Shown here piece by piece: positions 23,951 to 34,910 of a DNA stretch of 64,000 nt (positions are counted from its first letter, which is position 1; every line of letters starts with the position of its first letter). Source of the stretch: Maratus speciosus (taxonomy: Eukaryota; Arthropoda; Arachnida; Araneae; Salticidae); contig OZ010788.1 of the NCBI GenBank assembly GCA_963932465.1, positions 671,048,484-671,112,483 of the forward strand. Reading direction: 5' to 3'. The notes below the pieces were generated by a model. It was not told the origin of the DNA. It did not search any database and saw nothing but the letters and a program-made list of their open reading frames with translations. Made by a program: the position numbers and the translations under genes.

Positions 23951-24261
23951 AGATTTTTGAAGTTCATATTTTTCTCACACTGTGACTTACAATATGGGGG
24001 GATTTTTTTTGTGAGTATGATGTGACCTACGTTACATGCAGTGACATAACAATTCTTTTTTATTGCCAGAAAAATAAAATTTTACAGTAACAACATGTTT
24101 TGAAGAATTTTTGTAATTTTTTAAAGTTTTCTAAGAAGTTCACATCTCAGTCACAATGTGACATCTCTGAGTGGTGGCATTTCGGTCACAGATGTGACGT
24201 GACCACAGTGACTCACAGTGACGTCACAACGACGTCACTGTGACTATGCATGCTATGAGGG

Positions 24262-24558
24262 TTGTTTCTTATTCTTCAAAGCCTCTCTTGCCTTCACTCA
24301 ATGGAGGCTGAATCATTGAAAGTATTCTTGCTGCGTAAAAAGATCTCTATTGATCCCCGGATAATGGATGGTAAATCAAATCTTCCACCATACATGAGGT
24401 CTGGGGCCCTACCACAAGGCATCGAGTTCCTTCCGAAGAGAGAAGAACCCGAGGTCGAATTAACCTGTTTCCCGAAATTTTTTTTCGATACAGAGATTAG
24501 GTGCTACCACGAAGCACTCGGCAATACCTCACGGATTCTAAGATTCCTTTTCCAGTAG
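24262..24558 (+). other. GC-richer outer arm with open frame, unassigned
   Basis: A 98-codon frame lies in the outermost part of the left arm, which is less AT-rich than its surroundings. I recognise no domain. The mirrored part of the right arm has a different open frame on the minus strand (30474-30668). In one alternative frame both arms share a short ATT..S..P...G pattern, so the arm ends may derive from a coding sequence, but this is weak. Confidence 0.25.
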
Positions 24559-26375
24559 GCATCGGAAAAAACTAGATTGACCACTTCAGTTACGAGACAG
24601 TTCTCACTGACCTTCCCTCTTTTTCTCCTCTTTGAAAAGAAAACAAATGTTTAAATTTGCTTTCTGTGTTTATTAAAAATGCCGTCTGCACACACCTAAT
24701 TAAGATATTTTGATAATCTTTTTTTTTTTTTTTTAACAAATGTGAAATATACAAATTTTTAGCTGTTAAAAGCTCAAAATCATACGACCGGTAGATCTTT
24801 AGAAAATGAGAAATAATAATGAAATTAGCTTTTTTTGACTAAGCTGGAGCTTTTCTTTAAAAATTAATAAAAAATTAACAAGTTACTATAGAGATATTTA
24901 AGAACTATCATAAGAAAGGCCTTATTCTAAACTTTAAAATGATATGAAAATAAATTTTTTATAAGTTTTTGTTAAATAAATATTAGCATATATACCCAAA
25001 AATTTCAAGAAATTCTGCTTAAATACAAAATAAACGGGAAAATATTTAAGCTTTAAAACTCATTTTAAACACTAATAATAAATGTACTTTGAAAATATTG
25101 CATGCAGTTTTTGGTAGATTTAGATTGATGCAGTATGGAGTCTGTTTGAAATGAAAATTCAACGCAAAATTAAAAAAATAAATTCTAATATGAATTAAAA
25201 AATAATAATTGCAGTACATATTAAAATATAGTTTAACAAAATATCGTGTGTAAGTTTATTAATTTCCTTTAAATAAACAGTGTGTTATGCTAAGAAAACT
25301 CTAATTATACAATAGTTGTCGCATAAAAAAATTAGCAGAGAAAACATGCTTTGATTACTAGAAAATAATTGACTAGACATTTTTGCTAAAACTTCTTTAT
25401 AGTTTCTGCAAATATCGAAGCCCATGTGTGCACTATCATTGTTTACCCAAATAAACCAAATATTCACAATTTCCAAATATTTATTTATATAGATTATTAA
25501 ATGTTGTATCAGTTTTAAGATTTGTTATTTGTTGCATAAATAACAAAATACTTTAGTAAATAGATAGAGAATTTCTTTTTAGAACAAGATAAAAATATTA
25601 AATTTAAAATTTTTGCGCAAAAAAAAAGAAAAAAAAAGAACTAAATATCTTTGAAAAGTATTGCAGGATTTTGAATACTTTAAGATACTACATTTTTTAT
25701 ACTTGATATTTCATTGGATATAAAATAAATTGTAAAGTTTCTAATGACATAAAAAAGCAACGTATTTCATAGTAACTTTACAGTAAATTTCGAAAAGATA
25801 AAAAATATATTATTTGAAGATGATGTGAATCAGTCTTCTTAGATTTTTATTTCTTTGTCTCTGTCTTTAATTTCCATATAAAAATAATCTTTCAAAATAT
25901 AAGTTAAATATTACTCAATCTACACACACACACAAAAAAGAGCACTCTCTGGCGATCCTAATATTAAGCTTTATTTAATATCGAAACTTCTTTTTTTTTT
26001 GTGTGTTAATTTGAGCAATAATTATTTTATATTCCGAAAAAATAGTTTTATAATCAAAGGCAGAAAAAAAATGAAAGTCAAGAAGACTAATTCACATCAT
26101 CTTCATCAATATATATATATATATATTATTTTGTTTGAAAGTTTTCGAAATTTATTGTAAAAAAGTTACGAGGAAATACGTTGTTTTTTGACGACCTTAG
26201 AAACGCTACAATTTATTTAAATTCCATAATAAAATATGCCGTTCAAAAACATGCAAAACTTACCTAAGATTTTTTTCTTTCCGAAAACTTTTTAATTGAA
26301 TATTTTGATTTTGTACTAATCGTAAATTCTCATTGGATGTTATTAAAAGATTTTATATATTTATGTATAGCTATA

Positions 26376-28198
26376 GGGGAGATGAGGGCACATGTGAACA
26401 GGGGGCAGATGTGAACATCGCAATTTTTCAATAGTTATTATAAGTTTTTTTATTTGAAGAAAATTACTAAAGATGACAGTATCTGTAGACATATGGTAAA
26501 AATTTTTTGAAGCTTTTTGACATTTTGTTTATCTTCTGTAGCCAAAACACTGTTTTTAGGCCTCAAAAGTAAAATCTTTGTTCCAAGTTGATAACCGTAT
26601 AACTTTATTTATTTATTTATTTATTTGAATTTGAGTGTTTTAACATATATTATGAATACTAATAAATATTTTTGATAAAGTTCTTTTTCTTCTAAAATTG
26701 AAAATTTTTAATGATTTATCAATTTAACAGAAGCATCAATGTGGGGCACTTGTGAAGAGACAAGTTGGGGCAGATATGAACAGTACATAAGTGCCCCAAT
26801 AATCCTTCTGTGATTCTGTTCCTTTCCGTTAACTTAATGATAAATTATTGAGTTCCATTATCTATAATTTTCCTGAAATAGAAGATATTTTCTTCACACA
26901 AAGTTGATTTTGCATTGAAACTTCATCAAACACATCTTTCAGCAAATACATAAAGAGAAACAAGCTCGTTTACATTAAATTGCACCTTAACCCTCTGTCT
27001 ACCAGAAGGGTCCAATGGACCCGACATGTACATTCAAAATATTTATTCAAACCAGAAATTTCTTCAAAACAAACGAAATGTATAAATCAGACAATAATAA
27101 GTTAAATAAACAAATTAAATAGTTTTAAGTAAAAATTCTGGTGTATAATGTTTTTATAAAACTTGAGTAAAATTTCCGGTAGTTCTAGGGTTAAATAAAT
27201 TTAATGTTTTCTAAAATGCAATTAGTGTTATATATTATTTTACTAAACAGTTTACAACAATATCTTTCATGCATTGTTAATACAAAAATATTACCTTGAA
27301 CAACTTTGCAAAGTTTTCTATTACATTCGTTCTAAACTTGAAATGAAGGCTTACTTCCATATCTAAAACAGTTATGTATATGATGCTTTGAATGGAGATA
27401 GATATGAGTGATAATTTAAGAAAGTAAAATTTTTAAACTGATAACTACTGTAAAATACTTATTGGAACCGCCTCCCTCTTTCAGAAGAAAAAAGAGTTAG
27501 GAGAGGGGGGGGGGGGTAATAGTCGAGATTTTTTTTTAATCATTAAAAACCCCTTCTTTATCTATAATTTACAAGCAAAAAAGGCAAATACAGCAGTGGG
27601 AATCTTTTGTATTTTGGCAGATTTGAGATAAGTAGTATGTAATCGCCCCCTCCCTAAAATTTTCCCCAAACAAAAACCCCTAACAAAATTTAAAGGTTTT
27701 AATTTCTTTCTTAAAATTGCTTCTTTATTTTTTTTAATTTTATTTCAGCAATACTTAATGAATCATCTAAGCCTCTACCCCCCAAATCTACTTATTTTCA
27801 TTTTATAATCTTTTGCTTAAACATATCACCCAGAAACTAGAGAAATATATACATATATATTTTTCTTTATGGTGAATTTTACAGGTAATTAACTAATGAT
27901 TACGATGACAAATGAATAACAGAATGAAAAGCATGTCAAAGGATATTTTTTCCTTGTGTTCACATGTACCCCACGTGTGTTCACAACTACCCCGCTTATG
28001 GGGCACATGTGAACCATTTTCCGAATTTATAAAACTATTAAAAAATGTAAGAAGAACTATCAGGTGATTTAAAAAAATTACCATGTATAAAAGAAAGTTC
28101 TATTTGCTATATTGAGTAGGATTTGTTTATAGAAATTAATCCAGTCATCAGAAAAAGCTATATTTATGCGAACTGTTCACATGTGCCCCCATCTCCCC
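26376..28198. mobile_element. TIR element with GGGCACATGTGAAC repeats
   Basis: Terminal inverted repeats GGGGAGATGAGGGCACATGT and, reverse-complemented, GGGGAGATGGGGGCACATGT, flanked by TATA on both sides (TA or TATA duplication). The motif GGGGCA..TGTGAAC occurs about nine times, in both orientations, near 26386, 26402, 26744, 26768, 26793, 27957, 27978, 27999 and 28180. It sits inside the right arm of the giant palindrome and itself contains a TTAA MITE. The minus-strand frame at 27893-28084 is an artefact of the motif cluster. No transposase frame is visible; it could be a mariner/pogo-type non-autonomous element. Confidence 0.75.
26987..27194. mobile_element. TTAA-flanked MITE, CCCTCTGTCTACCAG end
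   Basis: TTAA flanks 200 bp. The left end matches the family seen at 11283-11519 and 42346 (CTACCAGA..GGTCC, CGACA.GTACATTCAAA). The right end CCGGTAGTTCTAGGG resembles the partial copy at 33874. Nested in the preceding element. Confidence 0.75.
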
Positions 28199-29092
28199 TA
28201 TACATTATACAACAAGTCATTAAAATTGATACAGCAAGCATTTAATAATAATTTAAAAAAAAGAAAAGAAAAATCTTTTAGAAATTTTGGATAATTATTT
28301 TGTTTGAGTAAACAACGATAGAGCGCACATGGGCTTAAATATTAGCATAAATGTTATATTTAGTATACAGAAGTTTTAGTAAAAGTATATGGTCAATTAT
28401 TTTTGGGGCATATGCGGCGCTTGGTCACACTGCTAATTATTTGTTCAAAAACTATGATATAATTAACTTCCTTGGTATTGCGCATTGTTTATTTAAAGCT
28501 GATTAATAACATTGTGCGTGATGATTTGTTAGACTATGTTTTAATAAGCATTTCAATTACTTTTTTTCAAATTAGTATTAGTTTTTGTTATTTTAAGTTA
28601 ACATTTCATTTTTAAAAGATAGCGTATCAGAAAGAAAAATCAATCTAAATCTACAAAAAATTTCTTACAGTATTTGAAAAAAACAAAGAAAAAAAACCCG
28701 TTTATTATTAGTGCTAAAAATTAGTTTCAAAACTTATAATATTTTCCCAGTTAATTTAAATTTAAGTAGAATTTCTTGAAATTTTGGCCTATTTATACCC
28801 ATATTTACTTAACAAGAACTTATAAAACTTTTCTTTTTATACTATTTAAAAATCTAGAATAAGACCTTTCTTATGATACTAATTAAATATTTGTAGATTG
28901 ACATGTTAATTTTTTATTAATTTTCAAAGAAAAACCCTTGCTTGGTTAAAAAAAAAAAAACAAATTTCATTTTTATTTTCCATTTTATAAATAACTATCC
29001 ATCATATCACTTTGAGATTTCGACAACTGAAAATCTGAACATTTCACTCTCGTTAAAAAAAAAAAAAAAAAAAAAAAGATTATGAAAATATC

Positions 29093-30447
29093 TTAACCTC
29101 TTCAGTCCCGAGAAAAATCTTCTGCATAGAAAAATTATTTTATCAGCAATTTATGACACTTTTAGCTTCAGAAAAGAGAAAACAAAATTAGTTTTCCCTT
29201 TTTTAAATTTTCAAATAGTAAAAATTTATGTCTCCATTTGGGTACATCGGGTCACCATTGGATAAATAAACGCCAAACTTTAAATAAAAAATACCTCTTT
29301 TGTTTTACTTTAAATTGACCTATTTATTGTTTATTAATTATATTTTTATAATATAACGGTATTTTTTCCTGTGTACAAGTACAAGAGAAAATTCAAACTA
29401 CACATCATTTGAGGAGAGAACAAAATTGTTTATACCCCAGAGGTTGATCTTCGAAGGAAGATATTAACGGAAGACACATCTCCCAAAAATTGGGATCATT
29501 TGCTCATCAATTGAGCAGAATTTTGGCCTGGGATTTTTAAAACAGTCATTTCTGACCACATTTAGTAAAGAACGTACTCTCCACAGGCGATCTTCGGTAT
29601 CAGAAGAATATATTACAGAATCAGCAAAGTGTAATTTTGATAGCAAAAGGAAGAATCTATCTCTTTGCTTTACATTTGCCACTAATGGTATGAGTGACTG
29701 TTCATTTGGTTGTTGTGAAGATGGATTTTCTCCATTGTATATACCTTAAATACTTATTTATATTTTTAAGCAGATGCTATTATCATATTTTATGTATTTG
29801 AAAACGTATATTTTTAGTTCAAAATGTTAAATATTTTTAATGTTACTAGAAAGTGTGACATCTTTTAGCAGTAAATTCTGTATATTATTTTATATTATTT
29901 AAAAAAATGAAAAAACTCTTTCAAACTGTTTTGTAAATCTAAAAGAAATAAATTATTCTTTCCTAAAAAATTTTGGTGTTAACCAAGTGTATAAAATAGT
30001 TACACAGATTTTATTTTCTTTAGCTGGAAACGTATAGTAATGACCCATTGTACCCAAATGGGTACAACATATTTACAGATGTTTTCAACATCCATGCACA
30101 TATGAACAACATTTATAAACAATTCCAAATCATTCTTGAAACAGCTTAATTTATAAAAAATGCAATAATTTGTTTTAAATTCACTCACAAATTTGTTTTA
30201 TTCACTTACTTTGATGTAAAGTCGTTGGTAAATTGCTTCTGTCATCCATCTTGGACATGTCTTCTTTTCAAAGTCATATGGTTCTTCCGTCTTTAAACTT
30301 GTAGCGGCATGTACTGGTGATATAGGACACTTTGATGTATCCGAAGAGAGATAAAAGGAATTTATGCATTTATTTAAATTTTTGGGGGGTAATTTTGCCT
30401 TTTTATTTAGTGTACCCAAATGGGTACCCCTGGAATGAAGAGGTTAA
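29093..30447. mobile_element. piggyBac-like element with residual transposase
   Basis: TTAA flanks 1347 bp with perfect 8 bp inverted ends CCTCTTCA / TGAAGAGG and weaker similarity beyond. The palindrome GTACCCAAATGGGTAC occurs near 30050 and 30413, with a variant near 29235. Inside is a minus-strand fragment of a piggyBac (DDE_Tnp_1_7) transposase. The element is inserted in the right arm of the giant palindrome: taking it out at TTAA rejoins the arm so that it mirrors 24690-24715. Internally deleted relative to a full piggyBac element, which usually encodes about 500-600 residues. Confidence 0.82.
29464..29682 (-). pseudogene. piggyBac transposase fragment
   Basis: A 72-residue open frame on the minus strand shows the piggyBac-family block: RDRF..LLSKLHFAD, then DRLWRVRSLL, and SIDEQMIPIFGR near its end. 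In piggyBac transposases the Asp of the (S/T)IDEQ motif is the first residue of the catalytic Asp triad (known for the family). The rest of the DDE domain does not follow: the frame stops directly after FGRCVFR. The expected downstream Asp residues and C-terminal Cys-rich domain are absent. A remnant, not a working enzyme. The short minus-strand frames at 30198-30419 and 30000-30188 lie in the same element but have no motif I recognise. Confidence 0.85.
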
Positions 30448-30850
30448 TTAGGCGTGTGTCGATGGTATTTTTACTAAACAGAGAAAACAATATCAGCCGC
30501 TTTAAAATCTCTCCCCAAAGACGCACTTCCAACAATATATGCTTTTCTCACTCCCTTCAATGGGGTCGGAAGTTTTCGTGGAGTATTCGATGACAGTAAT
30601 CCGATGGAAGACGGCCTCGATTGTGTCGTGGTAGCGTTTATCCCAGGGTCATCGGAATGCAACGTCATATCGGGAAATGCAGAAGATTTTCCGAGAAAGG
30701 GGAGAATTCGATGTTCTTGTGGTAGAGCTCCTGGTTATTTTATTTACCAATTTCTTGTTTTTAAAAATTTTTGAGAAAATATTCGTATCAACAAAGATAC
30801 TTGGGTCGCCATTTGAGAGATGAAACGTATGTTGATCTGAATAAAAATAA

Positions 30851-31234
30851 TTATATGCCTTTAAAGTGAATTTTTTATCACTTTTAGCTTATAAGCTTAG
30901 TTTGGAGTTATTCTACTGTTTATTTTGTATTCAAATTAATAATAGTAATATCACGAATATTAAAACTATTATAAGCATTTTTTAAGAGCATCAGCAATTT
31001 AATTATGAATTTTGTTATGCAGTATAATTTTAAATGTTCTTATATTTTAATTATTTTTATATTATTTCACTTACACAAATTATTTATAAAAATATGCATA
31101 AAAGATTACAACTACAGTTTTACTAATTATATCCGTTATTTTCTATTAAGTTTTTAATTTAAAAACTATCATCCTAATCTTTTTTACACGCTCCACCATT
31201 TATAAGTATTTATAAAAAATATATAACTTAATCA
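30851..31234. other. No gene recognised
   Basis: AT-rich; the mirror with the left arm fades here. Confidence 0.5.
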
Positions 31235-31880
31235 CATTCTGTTATTAAAAATAGTTTTACAGAAACACGTCTCTTATGAAATACATTTAAAGATTATTAA
31301 GTGCTTTACAAAAATATAGCAAAAATGTATAAATTATAATACCTAAAAAGAGAAATACCATGCTTTGGAACCGTCAAACTATTTGAAATATACACATGGT
31401 GACTTCAACAACATTTCAATATGAAAAGCTATTCTGCCGTAATTTTTATATTTTATTTAATGTACTTAAAAGAGGCGTATTTTTGACGATATATGTTCCC
31501 ATTGAGATGTAAGTGACATTTAAAATTTAAAGTACTTTTAAACAATGGGTAAATGACAAAACCTTTTAACGTCAAAAACGTCTGGTATCAGAATACTAGT
31601 AAAAATACAGAAAATGTAATGCTTCGTTCCACGTTAAAAGGAATTGCCTTTCAAGGCTATTGGAAGCTATCAACACTTAAGAATCAATAAAAACACTAAA
31701 AATATTTTGACATGAAACATAAATGTTCATGTTTTTAAAAGATAGATTAAATTGATACTTAAAAGCCTTTAAGTATTACAATATATTTTTGTTTTCCCTA
31801 TTTATTTCGTCGTTGTAATAAATGAATGCAAATAAAAATAGATTAGAAAAATATTATGTAAAATATAATATTTTTCTTCT
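31235..31880 (+). repeat. Dispersed repeat A, copy 2 (right part only)
   Basis: Collinear with 16725-17620 and 59470-60060: ATTATTAAGTGCTTTACAAA, then GGAACCGTCAAACTATTTGAA, ACCTTTTAACGTCAAAAACG and TTTATTTCGTCG. It lacks the TTAA MITE of copy 1. Confidence 0.65.
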
Positions 31881-31919
31881 CTATAAATGCGTGATTAAAT
31901 TATTTAAAATGAACTTTAA

Positions 31920-32070
31920 GTTTGAGGGCAGTTCCTTCTGTTATGTGCCAAAGTTGCGGGAAGGGCGATAGCCTTCCTCTTGTTTTATGCTAAAATTGCG
32001 GTGAGGGTATTTACACTCCTATTTGTTGTCTCAGTTTGGTGTGCATTTAAGCTAGTTGCACTAGCGATGC
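31920..32070 (+). repeat. Short direct duplication
   Basis: A unit of about 50 bp with TTATG.(T/C)..AA.TTGCGG.(A/G)AGGG followed by a C/T-rich tail appears twice in a row. A predicted frame that starts here runs into the AT microsatellite and is not a gene. Confidence 0.4.
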
Positions 32071-32103
32071 GTACGATTTCTGTGTATATCGACGGCTTAC
32101 GAG

Positions 32104-32107
<4 letters not shown>

Positions 32108-32148
<41 letters not shown>

Positions 32149-32993
32149 TCGGACCTCGTTATCCCGATATCCGGTTTGCACGTCTTTCCGCTTATCACGT
32201 CACTTTTTCAAAGTCCCGATTTTCTGTATATCATTTTAATGTAAATAAACTCCGGATTTTACGTCGTTGAATAATTTTCAACTCCGGATATCTCGACGGT
32301 TTAGGAAATTGCCCATTTTTCTTATACATCTTTCTAATACATCTTATAAGCACGGAAATAAAGCGATAAGAAATGTCTTAACAAAACTTTTAACAAAAGT
32401 GTCTAAAATACTCATTGAGATAAATGATAAATTTTACTTCAACCCTTTATCTGAATAAATAAACCCACACACTCTGAATTTTTCACTTAAGCTCAGATAG
32501 ACGTATCAGTCTACTCGCGGTCTTTTTGTTCTGATCAGGCGGCGCTTTCTTACGGTTACATGGCGTTTTTCATCCCACTAAAAGCGGAGCATAGCATTGC
32601 ATTGAAACGATCACAAATTATCTAACATCCATTTCTGAAACAACGAATATTGATTGCAATTCATTCTATAGTATTGAAAAAAGAATTGTAGAAACACATC
32701 TAGAGTTAAGCAAATCTTAATTCATCATTATTTCATGTATCAATAAAAAAAGAAGTCATCAGAAATATGATTTTTATTCTTTTCAATTTTGTTTTCGTGC
32801 TTATTTTGTTTAATAATAATGTTTTATTGCTTAAAACTGCAAGAACAGTTATGAATTTAAAATTGTCTTAAATTAATTAAAAATACAGCTTTTTATAAAC
32901 ATATTTCTCTCCAACTCCGGCTACCGCGACCTCCGCTTATGACGACACTTTTTTCTGGTCATTAGAGTGTTGGGATAATGAGGTTCGACTGTA
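32108..32993. mobile_element. pogo/Tigger-like non-autonomous element next to a (TA)n tract
   Basis: The right end, reverse-complemented, reads CAGTCGAACCTCATTATCCC and is followed by TA. The left end reads TTCGGACCTCGTTATCCC immediately after about 38 bp of (TA)n. GTTATCCCGA / ACCTCATTATCCC are the matching parts. Internal CTCCGG and CGCTTAT(C/G)ACG words repeat. No transposase frame. The TA microsatellite has probably expanded at the TA target site. Confidence 0.6.
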
Positions 32994-34112
32994 CATACCC
33001 AAACACATTTGCATTTTTGGCATATATCCACAAGATTTGTTCGGCACTCAAACGGTTAATCACAAGTCCACTTAGACAGACCACTGACCAGACAATCCTA
33101 AAATAAATTAAAAGAAAATTTCTTTTCAAAATTTTTGGTGTGAAATCAGAATTTCTAAATTAAAAAGTGGTTTCGAAATCGGATGTTTCATTCTTGATCA
33201 CCTAATATATTCCTGAATTTTCGTTCAATTCCAATGTATCGCGTATTACAAAGTAATCATCTTAATTCTGAATTTCGCAAAATTTGTATTTCAAAATTAA
33301 GTTTCTTGTATTTTAAATTGCATCACAAATATCTGAAAACACACTAGATTCCTATTCATTCGTAGCGTAGGCTCGATCATAGCGCCCTCTGGTGAAAAAG
33401 TAACTTTTTGCATACGTTTTTGCTTGTTGATTTCCACACTATAGAATTCTAGACACTGTAGTTTTCTTTAGTATAGTTTCGTAAGTTTTTCGAGACTTTA
33501 AAAAATGAAAAATTCAGAAGTATAAAATTTTCGCTTAAATGTCTAGACAAAAAATAGCATTTTAGCATTTGAAAATGTGGTTTAGTAATCGTAATGTATA
33601 TTTTTAGCTATTTACAGAAGTTTTGTTTTTTGGGACTATAATAAAAAATATTAATATTACTTTTCAGACTATGACTCAAATTTTCTGTGATGACATAAAA
33701 AAGTACTTTCGTAAAAGGTGTCTAAATTTGTGGGTGCTCTGGAATACATTTTTATGTTGTAAATTTAACATTATTTCAATGTTTAACATATGAGAAATGT
33801 TTCATTACATTAATATATTTACATATTAAAATATTTATATTATAACGTATTTACATGCTTGCAAATTAACATTTTAATCCTAGAACTGTTAAAATTTTCA
33901 CACAAGTTTTATAAAAATCATCCACACCAGAATTTTTATTTTTAACTAGTTAACTTATTTATTTAACTTATGTTTGTCTAGACCATTTTAAAGTTAAAGT
34001 TTATAAGTTATATTTAGTTTATTCTAAAGGAATTTTTGGTCACAAAATACACAGTATGAACTTTAAAAAGTTAACTGATTTATTTAAAAGACGACAAAAA
34101 TAATAAAAAATA
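32994..34112. other. No gene recognised; partial MITE near 33874
   Basis: AT-rich. At 33874 a TTAA is followed by TCCTAGAACTG and a CACACCAGAATTTTTATTTTTAA stretch, which mirrors the right part of the MITE at 26991-27190; its other end is not clear. Confidence 0.45.
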
Positions 34113-34182
34113 TACAGTTAAACCCAACTAAATCGACCATTTTCCATTCCAATAAAAATTGGTCACTCCGAGAGGTAGTCTC

Positions 34183-34387
34183 TTAACTCTTTCCGCACAG
34201 ACAAATTTCGTTGTAAAATGATGAAACCATCGACTGACATCGGAATTTACATACGACTTTTTAAATTGCTAATTTTTTACTTCCATTGTTAATGCAAAAT
34301 TTTATTAAAATATTCTTGGTGCCGTTTGTAAGTTTAGAATTAAAATTAGGTATCCCGACCCGGGCACACTGTGCCGGAAAGGGTTAA
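34183..34387. mobile_element. TTAA-flanked MITE, CTCTTTCCG(G)CACAG ends
   Basis: TTAA flanks 197 bp. Left end CTCTTTCCGCACAG; right end reverse-complemented CCCTTTCCGGCACAG. The host sequence reads continuously across it (AGTCTC-TTAA-TGGAAG). Confidence 0.75.
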
Positions 34388-34625
34388 TGGAAGTTATTTT
34401 TAAATCTGGATTTTAATTGTTGAAAAAAATTGTAACAATTAATGTTACTAAAATTTATTTTTCACATTGGGAAATAATACACAAATTTAACTATGAAAAC
34501 AAAAGTTAATTGCATAAATTAATTACTGCAGAGATTAAAAAATTGAATACATTGACATTTGCTTTGATTTTACGGTTTTATCTTTTATAACTTATATATC
34601 CAAGTCTTTTCTAAGTTCAGTAATA

Positions 34626-34630
34626 GATGC
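34626..34630 (+). other. Target-site duplication GATGC, left
   Basis: Identical to the five bases directly after the 3' LTR (40524-40528). Five bp fits BEL/Pao integration. Confidence 0.9.
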
Positions 34631-34881
34631 TGTTCCGTTCCGGAAATAGAACGAGCTCCCCCTAGCGAGCAGTCTGTAAAAAAGTTAGTTAAGCTGTTGA
34701 TCGTCAAAGCATCAACACGTCTCCAAAACACTCCATCCAAACTACGCGATGGATATTAATTATGATTTTCAATTTATTCAAGTTTGTTAAATTTATGTTG
34801 TGTAAGTCTTGTGCAGTTTTAAGTGTGAATAAAATCAATTAAAAAGAAAATTAACGTCTACAGTCCACATCATATCCACCA
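34631..34881 (+). repeat. 5' LTR of BEL/Pao element
   Basis: Starts TGTTCCGTTCCGG and ends CATATCCACCA, giving the TG...CA boundary. It differs from the 3' LTR by one substitution (AACGAG versus AATGAG) and one A-run indel over about 251 bp, so the insertion is recent or has been homogenised. AATAAA at 34828-34833 is a candidate polyadenylation signal. Confidence 0.95.
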
Positions 34882-34884
34882 TTG

Positions 34885-34901
34885 TGGTCCGAGAGAGCCG
34901 G
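34885..34901 (+). other. Putative tRNA primer-binding site
   Basis: TGGTCCGAGAGAGCCGG begins three bases after the LTR. TGG complements a tRNA CCA end. A similar word, TGGTCCGTCGAGCCGG, follows the putative LTR of the second BEL near 60479. The tRNA was not identified. Confidence 0.7.
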
Positions 34902-34910
34902 AGAGCTACT

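Larger units (their letters stand above)
20242..24252. mobile_element. 4 kb element bounded by inverted GTGAC-rich arrays
   Basis: The left end carries GACGTCGTTGTGAAGTCAC and the right end, reverse-complemented, GACGTCGTTGTGACGTCAC (18 of 19). Dense GTGAC/GTCAC pentamers run from about 20248 to 20545 and again from about 23975 to 24246, and GCATG sits at each outer edge. The interior holds an inverted pair of tRNA-like modules, a tandem repeat and AT-rich sequence, with no transposase frame. The superfamily cannot be assigned from termini alone. Confidence 0.5.
24260..30850. repeat. Giant imperfect palindrome, arms about 1.7 kb
   Basis: The left arm (24260-25955) and the right arm (25990-30850) are inverted copies, at roughly 70-75% by eye. 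Mirrored words occur from the outside (CTACCACAAG..CATCGA on the left at about 24408, its complement at about 30720), through TTAAGATATTTT.ATAATC (24700 and 29096), GTAGATTTAGATTGAT (25112 and 28655) and GATGATGTGAAT.AGTCTTCTT (25820 and 26090), to the centre near 25965. The right arm is longer only because two elements were inserted into it (26376-28198 and 29097-30443); removing each at its target site restores the mirror. It could be an old long-TIR transposon or an inverted duplication, able to give long hairpin RNA if transcribed. Confidence 0.75.

Noticed and set aside
31980..32270. 96-residue plus-strand frame
   Set aside because: Spans the (TA)n tract and a pogo-like terminus; no domain.
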